Source: an uncultured Lachnospiraceae bacterium (GTDB taxonomy: Bacteria > Bacillota > Clostridia > Lachnospirales > Lachnospiraceae). Taken from it: a DNA stretch of 6,504 nucleotides. Below, piece after piece: positions 1-6,422 of the stretch (positions are counted from its first letter, which is position 1; every line of letters begins with the position of its first letter). Location: positions 1 to 6,504 of the forward strand of contig CACXFW010000295.1 of NCBI GenBank assembly GCA_902767065.1. Reading direction: 5' to 3'. Under the pieces are notes generated by a model that was not told where the DNA came from, did no database searches, and saw only the letters and a list, made by a program, of their open reading frames with translations. Both the position numbers and the translations under genes were made by a program.

Positions 1-921
1 CCGCAGGATGAGATCCGGACGGTCTATCAACGGGACAGGGACCGGATCGTCCACAGCAAGTCCTTCAGGAGGCTCAAACAGAAGACACAGGTTTTCATCG
101 CGCCGGTCAGCGATCATTACCGCACCCGGCTGATGCATACCCTGGAAGTCTCCCAGCTGTCCCGGACGGTATCCAGGGCGCTTGCCCTGAACGATGACCT
201 GACGGAGGCGATTGCCCTGGGACATGATCTGGGGCATACGCCTTTCGGCCATGCCGGCGAGAAGGTCCTGAATGAGATCTGTCCGTTCGGGTTCCGGCAT
301 TATGAGCAGAGCGTCAGGGTTGTGGAACGCCTGGAAAAGGACGGCAAGGGACTGAACCTGACCTGGGAAGTCAGGGACGGAATCCGGAATCATCAGTGGA
401 ATCTGCGCCCATCCACCCTGGAGGGACAGATTGTACGCTACTGCGACAAGATTGCCTACATCAATCATGACATCGATGACGCGGAACGGGCAGGACTCAT
501 GACCGAGACGGATATTCCGGATTCCATCCGGAAGAATCTGGGTGCCTCGCCAAAGGAACGCCTGGACAGGATGATGCACGATATCATTTACAGCAGCATG
601 GACCGGGATGAGGTCCGGATGTCGGAGGAGACTGAAAGATGGATGGTCGCGCTCCGCACGTACATGTATGAAAACCTGTATTCGAACAACAAGGCAAAGG
701 AGGAAGAAAAGAAGGTTCCCTTCATGCTGAAGAATCTGTACCGGTATTATGAAGAACAGATCGGCGAGATGCCGGACGAATACAGACGTCTGATCGAGGA
801 GGGGGAAGCTCCTGAGCGCGCCGTGTGTGATTATATCTCCGGCATGACGGATTCCTACGCGCTGGATCTGTTTGTGGAACTCTTTACCCCGCGCCGCTGG
901 TCCGGATCAATTCAAAAATGA
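1..921 (+). CDS. dgt: dGTPase-like HD-domain triphosphohydrolase (5' truncated by window edge)
   Basis: The reading frame is open from base 1 to a TGA at 919-921, giving 306 residues with no start in the window; about 25-40 N-terminal residues are probably missing, since relatives are about 330-350 aa. The fragment opens with the family signature around RDRDRIVHSKSFRRLKQKTQ. The metal-binding HD residues are visible: His46 in RTRLMHTLEVSQ, His75-Asp76 in GHDLGHTPFGHAGE, and Asp157 in KIAYINHDIDDA. The C-terminal block DYISGMTDSYALDLFVELF is also typical. Known family role: cytosolic hydrolysis of dGTP or other dNTPs to deoxynucleoside and triphosphate, affecting dNTP pools; the exact substrate of this Gram-positive branch is not shown by the sequence. 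The first ATG in the frame (133) lies inside the conserved HD domain and is not the real start. It stands directly upstream of dnaG, as in many Clostridia. Confidence 0.93.
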   Translation, partial: PQDEIRTVYQRDRDRIVHSKSFRRLKQKTQVFIAPVSDHYRTRLMHTLEVSQLSRTVSRALALNDDLTEAIALGHDLGHTPFGHAGEKVLNEICPFGFRHYEQSVRVVERLEKDGKGLNLTWEVRDGIRNHQWNLRPSTLEGQIVRYCDKIAYINHDIDDAERAGLMTETDIPDSIRKNLGASPKERLDRMMHDIIYSSMDRDEVRMSEETERWMVALRTYMYENLYSNNKAKEEEKKVPFMLKNLYRYYEEQIGEMPDEYRRLIEEGEAPERAVCDYISGMTDSYALDLFVELFTPRRWSGSIQK

Positions 922-946
922 ATGAATGAGCAGTACTATCAGCCTC

Positions 947-975
947 TGGACAGTTTCCGTCCGGAGGTTTATACT
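947..975 (+). promoter_or_regulatory. Probable sigma-70-type promoter of dnaG
   Basis: A -35 like TGGACA (947-952, 5 of 6 to TTGACA) is followed by a 17-base spacer and a -10 like TATACT (970-975, 5 of 6 to TATAAT). It lies in the 151-base gap between the dgt-like gene and dnaG and points towards dnaG. Transcription would start near 982 and leave a leader of about 90 nt. Seen in the sequence; promoter activity is inferred. Confidence 0.55.
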
Positions 976-1010
976 GTACACAAACAGATGTTCGGGCGTT
1001 TGCGCTGCGA

Positions 1011-1031
1011 GGGGGTGGACTTTCCACTTCC
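1011..1031 (+). promoter_or_regulatory. Hairpin in the dnaG 5' leader
   Basis: GGGGGTGGA (1011-1019) can pair with TCCACTTCC (1023-1031) around the 3-base loop CTT. The stem is 9 bp, including two G-U pairs. No T run follows, so it does not resemble an intrinsic terminator. It sits 26 bases upstream of the dnaG ribosome binding site and within the predicted leader. A role in mRNA stability or translation is possible but unproven. Confidence 0.35.
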
Positions 1032-1057
1032 GACGGCGTTGAAAGTGATCTGGCGCG

Positions 1058-1064
1058 AAGGAGG
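1058..1064 (+). promoter_or_regulatory. Ribosome binding site that fixes the dnaG TTG start
   Basis: AAGGAGG is a near-perfect Shine-Dalgarno sequence, 8 bases before TTG at 1073. It supports the TTG over the in-frame ATG at 1109, which would remove the family's conserved N-terminal residues (YYSEEILDQV). Confidence 0.85.
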
Positions 1065-1072
1065 AAGTCCCC

Positions 1073-3022
1073 TTGTATTATTCGGAAGAGATCCTGGATC
1101 AGGTTTGCATGGCAAATGATATCGTGGATGTGATCGGCCAGAATGTGCAGCTGAAGCGTGCCGGAAGCAACTATGTCGGTCTGTGCCCTTTTCACAATGA
1201 GAAGACTCCTTCTTTTTCGGTTTCCAGGCAGAAGCAGATGTATTACTGTTTCGGATGCCACAGAGGCGGCAATGTCATTACCTTTGTGGAGGAGTACCAT
1301 AACATGACCTTTCTGGAGGCGGTCGGCTTCCTGGCGCAGCGCGCAGGGATCTTGCTGCCGGAGAAGGAGATTTCCGCCGCTGAGAAGCGGGGCATGAGTG
1401 AGAGAGCTGAGCTTCTGGATGTGAACCGACTTGCCGGGATCTATTACTACTGCAGCCTTCGTTCTCCCGCGGGAAAGACCGGGATGGAGTATTTTATCTC
1501 AAGGGGACTGTCAGAGGAAACCATGAAGGCATTTGCGCTCGGGTATGCGCCGAAGACGCCATCGGACGGCCTTTACCGCTATATGAAGTCGAAGGGGATC
1601 AGCGATGATCTTCTGAGAAGAAGCGGCCTGATGAATGTTGATGAAAAACGGGGTACAATGTATGATAAGTTCTGGAACCGGGTCATTTTCCCGATTCTGG
1701 ATCCGTCGAACCGGATAATCGGGTTCGGGGGGAGAGTCATGGGCGACGCGAAGCCGAAGTACCTGAACTCTCCGGAGACGAAGATCTTTGACAAGAGCCG
1801 GAATCTGTATGCACTCAATCTTGCCAGGAGGACACGGGAGGATTATCTGGTGCTGTGCGAGGGATATATGGATGTGATCTCCATGCATCAGGCGGGGTTT
1901 ACAAACGCGGTGGCTTCCCTCGGAACCTCTCTCACGCCGGGACATTGTTCCCTTCTTTCCCGCTATACCAGGCGCATAGTGCTGAGCTATGACTCGGACA
2001 GGGCAGGCGTTGCGGCAGCCATGCGTGCGATTCCCATGCTGAGAAAGGCGGGGATCACACCGAAGATCCTGAGGCTGGATCCGTATAAGGACCCGGATGA
2101 GCTGATCTTGTCGCTCGGACAGGATGCGATGAAGGAGCGGCTTGAGAATGCGCAGAACGCCCTGATGTTTGAGATTGAGGTTACCAGACGGGAGTATGAC
2201 CTGAACGATCCTGATTCCAAGACCCGTTTTTTCGAGAATACGGCGGGGAGGATCGCTGAACTTGAAACCGAGATGGAACGGCAGAATTATATCGATGCGG
2301 TCTGCAGGGAGTATCTGGTGGAGCGCGGCCAGCTTCAGGAGCTGGTGACGAGACGTCTGGTCAATCCTTCCGCAGGAGATTACGGGTCCGGCGGCATGCG
2401 TGCGATGGGGACAGCCCTCAGGCAGAATGACTTTTCCTCATCACGGTCTGGCTTTGGGAGGATGGAGATGGATGAAGGGGAGATCCCGTCTCCGGACGCG
2501 GAGTATGATCCTGCTGCGCTCTACGGCTATGACAGCGGGTTTTACGAGGATGAGGAGACAGGAGAGATGCTGCAGGCTCCTCCGACCGCAACCCGGAAGA
2601 GACGCTCTTCGACTGTCAGGGAGCAGGGGGAGGATATCTCGCGCAGGCTTCTTCTGAATTATCTGTGCCGCTATCCGGGAATCTTCGGCCTGGTGAAGCA
2701 GTATGTGGGACCGGAGGATTTCGGCGGAGGACTCACCGCGCAGGCGGCCCGGGTGATTTACGGTCAGCTGGAGAAAAAGGGAAAGGTGGAGGAGGCATCC
2801 GTCCTGAGCCATTTTCCGGAAGCGCAGGATCAGATGCAGATTGCGGGGATCTTCCACACACTGGACCAGGCATCGACCGGCAAGGAGAGGGAGAAGGCTG
2901 TCCGGGAAACGCTTGTCAAGGTCTTTGCCGCATCCCCTGCCGCATCCCCTGCTGACCTTGGCAAGGCGATCCTCAGGAAAAAGCAGGAAGCGGAATTGAG
3001 GTCTGTCCGGATCACACTGTGA
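1073..3022 (+). CDS. dnaG: DNA primase DnaG
   Basis: Makes the RNA primers for Okazaki fragments and leading-strand start at the replication fork, working with the replicative helicase DnaB/DnaC. The 649-aa product starts at TTG behind a strong ribosome binding site. Domains in order: a CHC2 zinc-binding domain with Cys38, His41, Cys59 and Cys62; the RNA polymerase core from about 110, including the basic segment RVIFPILDPSNRIIGFGGR (203-221) and DAKPKYLNSPET; and the TOPRIM catalytic fold with Glu263 and Asp267 in EGYMD, Asp307 and Asp309 in YDSDRAG, and KDPDE at 339-343. A low-complexity acidic, Tyr- and Ser-rich linker (about 434-515) leads to a C-terminal helical region (about 520-649) that should be the helicase-binding domain. 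The protein seems somewhat longer than the roughly 600 aa common in Bacillota, mainly through this linker. All catalytic residues are present. It probably has its own promoter at 947-975 and is likely co-transcribed with trmK 28 bases downstream. Confidence 0.98.
   Translation: MYYSEEILDQVCMANDIVDVIGQNVQLKRAGSNYVGLCPFHNEKTPSFSVSRQKQMYYCFGCHRGGNVITFVEEYHNMTFLEAVGFLAQRAGILLPEKEISAAEKRGMSERAELLDVNRLAGIYYYCSLRSPAGKTGMEYFISRGLSEETMKAFALGYAPKTPSDGLYRYMKSKGISDDLLRRSGLMNVDEKRGTMYDKFWNRVIFPILDPSNRIIGFGGRVMGDAKPKYLNSPETKIFDKSRNLYALNLARRTREDYLVLCEGYMDVISMHQAGFTNAVASLGTSLTPGHCSLLSRYTRRIVLSYDSDRAGVAAAMRAIPMLRKAGITPKILRLDPYKDPDELILSLGQDAMKERLENAQNALMFEIEVTRREYDLNDPDSKTRFFENTAGRIAELETEMERQNYIDAVCREYLVERGQLQELVTRRLVNPSAGDYGSGGMRAMGTALRQNDFSSSRSGFGRMEMDEGEIPSPDAEYDPAALYGYDSGFYEDEETGEMLQAPPTATRKRRSSTVREQGEDISRRLLLNYLCRYPGIFGLVKQYVGPEDFGGGLTAQAARVIYGQLEKKGKVEEASVLSHFPEAQDQMQIAGIFHTLDQASTGKEREKAVRETLVKVFAASPAASPADLGKAILRKKQEAELRSVRITL
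2927..2950 (+). repeat. 12-bp perfect tandem duplication inside dnaG
   Basis: GCCGCATCCCCT occurs twice head to tail (2927-2938 and 2939-2950). It is in frame and encodes Ala-Ala-Ser-Pro twice (residues 619-626), in the C-terminal helicase-binding region. It looks like a small in-frame slippage duplication. Confidence 0.9.
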
Positions 3023-3038
3023 AAAAGCGGAACATATG

Positions 3039-3043
3039 AGGAG
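3039..3043 (+). promoter_or_regulatory. Ribosome binding site that decides the trmK start
   Basis: AGGAG lies 7 bases before ATG 3051. An earlier in-frame ATG at 3036 overlaps this site and has no good Shine-Dalgarno sequence of its own, so 3051 is preferred. Confidence 0.75.
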
Positions 3044-3050
3044 ATGCCCT

Positions 3051-3740
3051 ATGGTTTTGTCACAGCGCCTTACGGCAGTGGCCATGCTGGTGACGCAGGA
3101 GAGCCGTCTTGCAGATATCGGGACGGATCACGCCTTTGTACCGATCAGTCTGGTTGAGGAGGGGAGAATTCCTTCCGCTCTCGCGATGGATGTCAACGAA
3201 GGGCCGCTGGAGCGGGCGAAGGAGCACATCCGGATGCACGGACTGGAAGAGTACATTGAAACGCGTCTTTCGGACGGTCTGGATTTACTGAAGCCGGGAG
3301 AGGCGGATACGGTCCTGATTGCCGGTATGGGAGGCGCCCTCACGATCCGGATTCTTGCAAAGCGCCCCGGCCTTACCGGTGAGATCCGGGAACTGATTGT
3401 ACAGCCGCAGTCGGAGATCGCGGCCGTGAGAAGGTTTCTGGGGCAGGAAGGATGGAAGATCGTTCAGGAAAGGATGGTCAGGGAGGACGGGAAGTATTAC
3501 CAGATGATGAGGTGTCTTCCGGGGATCATGGATCTGAATGAAGCCCAGGCGCAATACGGTCCCTGTCTGATGACGGAGAGAAGTCCTGTCTGGATGGAAT
3601 ATGTTCTCTGGAGGCAGGAGGTTCTGGAGCGTAATCTTAGCAGTATCCTGCATGCACAAGGAGACAGAAGCCTGAGGAGAAGGGAGGAGATCCTGCACGA
3701 TCTGGAAACCGCCAGGGAACTTGTTGATCCCGGATCCTGA
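3051..3740 (+). CDS. trmK: tRNA (adenine(22)-N1)-methyltransferase TrmK
   Basis: SAM-dependent Rossmann-fold enzyme, 229 aa from the chosen start, close to the length of Bacillus subtilis TrmK (YqfN). The family methylates N1 of adenine 22 in the D-arm region of certain tRNAs in the cytosol. Visible hallmarks are the N-terminal LSQRL segment, SAM motif I ADIGTDHAFVPI (21-32), the acidic AMDVN (45-49), the SDG at 74-76, the AGMGG loop (91-95), LIVQPQSE (115-122) and REDGKYY (144-150). The C-terminal part (about 177-222) is rich in charged residues and Leu and is probably the family's helical extension. It starts 28 bases after the dnaG stop, with no gap for a separate promoter, so an operon with dnaG is likely. 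In many Bacillota rpoD lies between these two genes; here it does not. Confidence 0.93.
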   Translation: MVLSQRLTAVAMLVTQESRLADIGTDHAFVPISLVEEGRIPSALAMDVNEGPLERAKEHIRMHGLEEYIETRLSDGLDLLKPGEADTVLIAGMGGALTIRILAKRPGLTGEIRELIVQPQSEIAAVRRFLGQEGWKIVQERMVREDGKYYQMMRCLPGIMDLNEAQAQYGPCLMTERSPVWMEYVLWRQEVLERNLSSILHAQGDRSLRRREEILHDLETARELVDPGS

Positions 3741-3748
3741 AGCTGTAT

Positions 3749-3791
3749 GGGTCAATCGCCCTGAAGACAGGCCATTCATCCCTGCTGACCC
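3749..3791. promoter_or_regulatory. Inverted repeat in the trmK-feoAB gap
   Basis: GGGTCA (3749-3754) and TGACCC (3786-3791) are perfect inverted arms 31 bases apart. A nested small hairpin, CCTG (3760-3763) with CAGG (3768-3771), lies between them. No T run follows, so it is not a classical terminator. It could be a structured 3' end for trmK or a site upstream of feoAB, or chance. I see no recognisable Fur or DtxR/IdeR consensus. Confidence 0.25.
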
Positions 3792-3815
3792 GGCATTATC
3801 CTGACACCGCATAAT
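3785..3815 (+). promoter_or_regulatory. Weak promoter candidate for feoAB
   Basis: CATAAT (3810-3815) matches 5 of 6 bases of a -10 box. The best -35 is CTGACC (3785-3790, 4 of 6) with a long 19-base spacer. A separate iron-responsive promoter is expected for a feo locus, but this match alone is weak. Confidence 0.22.
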
Positions 3816-3886
3816 TCCTCGCCAGACCGGATGGAATGAGACAGTCCGGGCGGAAGCGGCAGGGCAGGAAGGAAACAGAACGACTG

Positions 3887-3892
3887 AAGGAG
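3887..3892 (+). promoter_or_regulatory. Ribosome binding site that decides the feoAB start
   Basis: AAGGAG is 6 bases before ATG 3899. The longer reading frame from ATG 3836 would add 21 Arg/Lys-rich residues that are not part of a FeoA domain, and it lacks a comparable site. The start at 3899 gives a protein beginning MTLKELKPGQ, the normal FeoA beginning. Confidence 0.85.
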
Positions 3893-3898
3893 AATGTG

Positions 3899-6253
3899 AT
3901 GACATTAAAGGAACTGAAACCGGGACAATGTGCTCGAATTGAGTCCGTCGGGGGAGAAGGAGCGCTCAGACAGCATTTTCTGGACATGGGTGTGATCCCC
4001 GGTGCGGAGGTTACGCTGATTAAGTTTGCGCCGATGGGCGACCCGATGGAGCTGAGGATCCATGGATATGAGCTTACTCTCCGTCTTGCCGACGCAAGCC
4101 AGATCGAAGTGATACAACTGGAACACAGAGAATCTTCCGACCTGAGCAGGCCAAGAAGAAAGGTTCCGCATCCTTTCCTGGGAGAGCCTGGAATCCATCA
4201 TGAAAAGACGGCGTCTGCCCCGCTTCCGGACAGCCATGTCCTGACCTTTGCCCTGGTTGGAAACCAGAACAGCGGAAAGACAACACTGTTTAACCAGCTG
4301 ACCGGTGCGAATCAGCATGTGGGAAACTTTCCGGGCGTTACCGTCGACCGGAAGGACGGAGTGATCCGCGGCCACGCGGATACAAGGATTACGGATCTGC
4401 CGGGAATCTATTCCATGTCCCCTTACTCCAGCGAGGAGATTGTATCGCGCAACTTTGTTCTTCAGGAGCATCCGGACGCCGTGATCAACATCGTGGATTC
4501 GACCAATATCAAGCGTAACCTGTATCTGACAATGCAGCTGCTTGAGATGGATGTTCCGGTGGTGATCGCCCTGAACATGATGGATGAAATGACGGAAAAT
4601 GGCGGTTCTGTTGATATTAATGCGATGGAGCAGCTGTTCCTGACACCGGTCGTTCCCATATCCGCCGCCAAGAACCAGGGTGTAAGTGAGCTGGTATCCC
4701 ATGCGCTTCATATCGCGAAGTATCAGGAGAAGCCGGGAATCCAGGATTATTGTCTGCCGGATGAGAACGGAGGAGCAGTACACCGCTGCCTGCATGCTGT
4801 CCAGAGCCTGATCGAGGACCATGCAGGGAGGGCCGGACTGCCTCTTCGATTTGCCGCGACGAAGGCCATTGAGGGGGACCGCCTGATCCTCAGCCAGCTG
4901 GAACTTGACCAGAATGAGCAGGAGACGCTCGAGCATATAGCGAAGCAGATGGAGGCGGAACGCGGACTGGACCGGAGCGCCGCCATCGCGGAGATGCGTT
5001 TTGCCTATATCGATAAAGTCTGTGAGGAGAGTGTTGTACAGCCGAGAGAGAGCAGGGAGCATATCCGTTCCCAGAAGATTGACCGCATCCTGACCGGCAA
5101 GTGGACTGCGATCCCGTTTTTTATCGGGATTATGGGGCTCGTCTTTTATCTGACCTTCAATGTGGTCGGCGCGTGGCTCCAGACCCTGATGGAGATGGGG
5201 GTTGGTGCCCTGACAGACCTGGTTGACAATGCTCTGACGGCGGGAAATGCGAATCCTGTGATTCACAGCCTGATTATCAAGGGGATCTTCGAGGGAGTCG
5301 GCAGCGTACTGAGCTTCCTGCCTGTCGTTGTCGTCATGTTCTTCTTCCTGTCCATTCTGGAAGACAGCGGCTATATCGCCAGGATTGCGTTTTTTATGGA
5401 TAAGATGCTCCGGAAGATCGGACTTTCCGGCAGAAGCATTGTTCCCATGCTGATCGGCTTCGGCTGCTCCGTACCTGCAGTGATGGCGACCAGGACGCTT
5501 CCGAGCGACAGGGACAGAAGGATGACGATCCTGCTGACACCGTTTATGAGCTGTACGGCAAAGCTTCCGATTTACGCTTTTTTTGCAGATGCTTTTTTTC
5601 CAGGATACAGTGCACTTGTCATGATCTTGCTTTATGTGACCGGAATCCTGCTTGGAATCCTGTTTGCATTTCTCTACAAACGATTCCTGTTTCAGGGAGA
5701 GGCGGTTCCATTTGTAATGGAGCTTCCCAACTACCGGCTTCCCAGCCTCAGGTCTACTCTGCAGCTGATGTGGGAGAAGGCAAAGGACTTTCTGCAGAAG
5801 GCATTCTCCGTGATCCTGATCGCAACGGTCATCGTGTGGTTCCTCCAGAGCTTCAGCCTGGGACTGACTCCCGTACAGAATTCGCAGGACAGTATTATGG
5901 CGGCTATTTCCGGAGTTCTGGTTCCTGTGATGCGTCCGGCCGGACTGGGTGACTGGAAGATCGTTACTTCCCTGATCTCCGGATTCATGGCAAAGGAAAG
6001 CGTGGTGTCTGTGCTCCGTGTTCTCTACGGTGGCGCGGAAGGGGCAACGGCTGCCATGAACGCGATTACAGCCGCAGGCCTTCTGATCTTCTGCCTTTTG
6101 TATACACCTTGCGTTGCGGCAGTGGCATCGATCAGGCGGGAGATGGGAAGAATCTGGGCTGTCGGAGTGGTACTGTGGCAGTGTGCGATCGCCTGGGCTG
6201 CAGCCTTTGTCTTTCACCTGATCGCGACCCTGATCATGGGCGGAGCCCTCTAG
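3899..6253 (+). CDS. feoB: Fused FeoA-FeoB ferrous iron transporter
   Basis: Imports Fe2+ across the cytoplasmic membrane. The 784-aa product carries an N-terminal FeoA (SH3-like) domain (about 3-75, with RIESVGGEG, FLDMGVIPGAEV and the Leu/Arg-rich end), normally a separate small protein. A hydrophilic linker (about 76-113) leads to the FeoB G domain: G1 GNQNSGKTT (121-129), G2 region GNFPGVTVD (142-150), G3 DLPG (166-169), G4 NMMD (226-229) and G5 SAA (255-257). A helical GDI-like region (about 262-390) follows, then the polytopic membrane core (about 400-784). The core keeps the conserved Cys motifs GCSVPA (522-527) and SCTAKLP (551-557), MAKES (697-701) and YTPC (735-738). No key motif is missing, so the protein should be functional. 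It is separated from trmK by 158 bases and probably forms its own transcription unit with the small gene starting at 6423. Confidence 0.97.
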   Translation: MTLKELKPGQCARIESVGGEGALRQHFLDMGVIPGAEVTLIKFAPMGDPMELRIHGYELTLRLADASQIEVIQLEHRESSDLSRPRRKVPHPFLGEPGIHHEKTASAPLPDSHVLTFALVGNQNSGKTTLFNQLTGANQHVGNFPGVTVDRKDGVIRGHADTRITDLPGIYSMSPYSSEEIVSRNFVLQEHPDAVINIVDSTNIKRNLYLTMQLLEMDVPVVIALNMMDEMTENGGSVDINAMEQLFLTPVVPISAAKNQGVSELVSHALHIAKYQEKPGIQDYCLPDENGGAVHRCLHAVQSLIEDHAGRAGLPLRFAATKAIEGDRLILSQLELDQNEQETLEHIAKQMEAERGLDRSAAIAEMRFAYIDKVCEESVVQPRESREHIRSQKIDRILTGKWTAIPFFIGIMGLVFYLTFNVVGAWLQTLMEMGVGALTDLVDNALTAGNANPVIHSLIIKGIFEGVGSVLSFLPVVVVMFFFLSILEDSGYIARIAFFMDKMLRKIGLSGRSIVPMLIGFGCSVPAVMATRTLPSDRDRRMTILLTPFMSCTAKLPIYAFFADAFFPGYSALVMILLYVTGILLGILFAFLYKRFLFQGEAVPFVMELPNYRLPSLRSTLQLMWEKAKDFLQKAFSVILIATVIVWFLQSFSLGLTPVQNSQDSIMAAISGVLVPVMRPAGLGDWKIVTSLISGFMAKESVVSVLRVLYGGAEGATAAMNAITAAGLLIFCLLYTPCVAAVASIRREMGRIWAVGVVLWQCAIAWAAAFVFHLIATLIMGGAL

Positions 6254-6263
6254 GCAGCCGCCC
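6238..6263 (+). terminator. GC-rich hairpin spanning the feoAB stop codon
   Basis: GGGCGG (6238-6243) pairs with CCGCCC (6258-6263). An inner GCC/GGC stem (6245-6247 with 6253-6255) and a 5-base loop complete it; the TAG stop (6251-6253) falls in the loop and inner stem. A short TCTTTT tract appears about 9 bases further on, too distant for a classical intrinsic terminator. It may be a partial terminator that lowers read-through to the small downstream gene, or a 3'-end stabilising structure. Confidence 0.35.
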
Positions 6264-6304
6264 CTTGAGGATCTTTTCCCCCGTATGCCGGAGGTTTCCG
6301 CTGC

Positions 6305-6406
6305 CACAGCCACATGGACAAAAAACTGCCGCATGGCAAAGGCTTCACAGCCACATGGACCGGGATTCTACAGCCACATGACCTGAGGCTTCACGGCCAC
6401 CCGGAA
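6305..6406. repeat. Imperfect tandem repeat of about 22 bp (five copies)
   Basis: The core CACAGCCACATGGAC is found exactly at 6305-6319 and 6346-6360. Diverged copies are at 6325-6338 (ACTGCCGCATGGCA), 6369-6382 (TACAGCCACATGAC) and 6392-6406 (CACGGCCACCCGGAA). Distances between copies are about 19, 22, 23 and 23 bases. The flank GGCTTCAC recurs at 6341-6348 and 6387-6394, so a 46-bp higher-order unit is also visible. All copies face the same way. The array lies in the 169-base gap between feoAB and the next gene and ends 4 bases before the ribosome binding site of that gene. No coding frame explains it. Confidence 0.8.
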
Positions 6407-6410
6407 AGAG

Positions 6411-6415
6411 AGGAG
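6411..6415 (+). promoter_or_regulatory. Ribosome binding site of the small feo-linked gene
   Basis: AGGAG is 7 bases before ATG 6423. An ATG at 6416 directly abuts the site and opens a different frame coding a Ser/Asp-rich peptide, so 6423 is the better start. Confidence 0.7.
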
Positions 6416-6422
6416 ATGCAGG

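Noticed and set aside
922..1119. A 65-codon + strand reading frame starting right after the dgt-like stop
   Set aside because: It contains the predicted dnaG promoter, leader hairpin and ribosome binding site and runs into dnaG out of frame. It has no good ribosome binding site of its own and resembles no family I know.
2441..3085. A 214-codon reading frame on the - strand opposite the 3' part of dnaG
   Set aside because: Antisense shadow: Arg/Leu-rich, no domain, and fully covered by dnaG.
3836..3898. Upstream extension of feoAB by 21 residues from ATG 3836
   Set aside because: The added residues are Arg/Lys-rich and outside the FeoA domain; the ATG at 3899 has the clear ribosome binding site.
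3905..6334. An 809-codon reading frame on the - strand opposite feoAB
   Set aside because: Its predicted protein is rich in His, Gln, Arg and Ser with no recognisable domain, the usual look of an antisense shadow of a GC-rich gene. The + strand shows every FeoA-FeoB motif.
6109..6381. A 90-codon + strand frame running through the feoAB end and the repeat array
   Set aside because: It starts inside feoAB out of frame and lacks a credible start site; the translated repeats form no known motif.
6305..6406. The repeat array as a CRISPR
   Set aside because: Repeats are short, diverged and separated by only 4-9 bases, without unique spacers of 30 bases or more.
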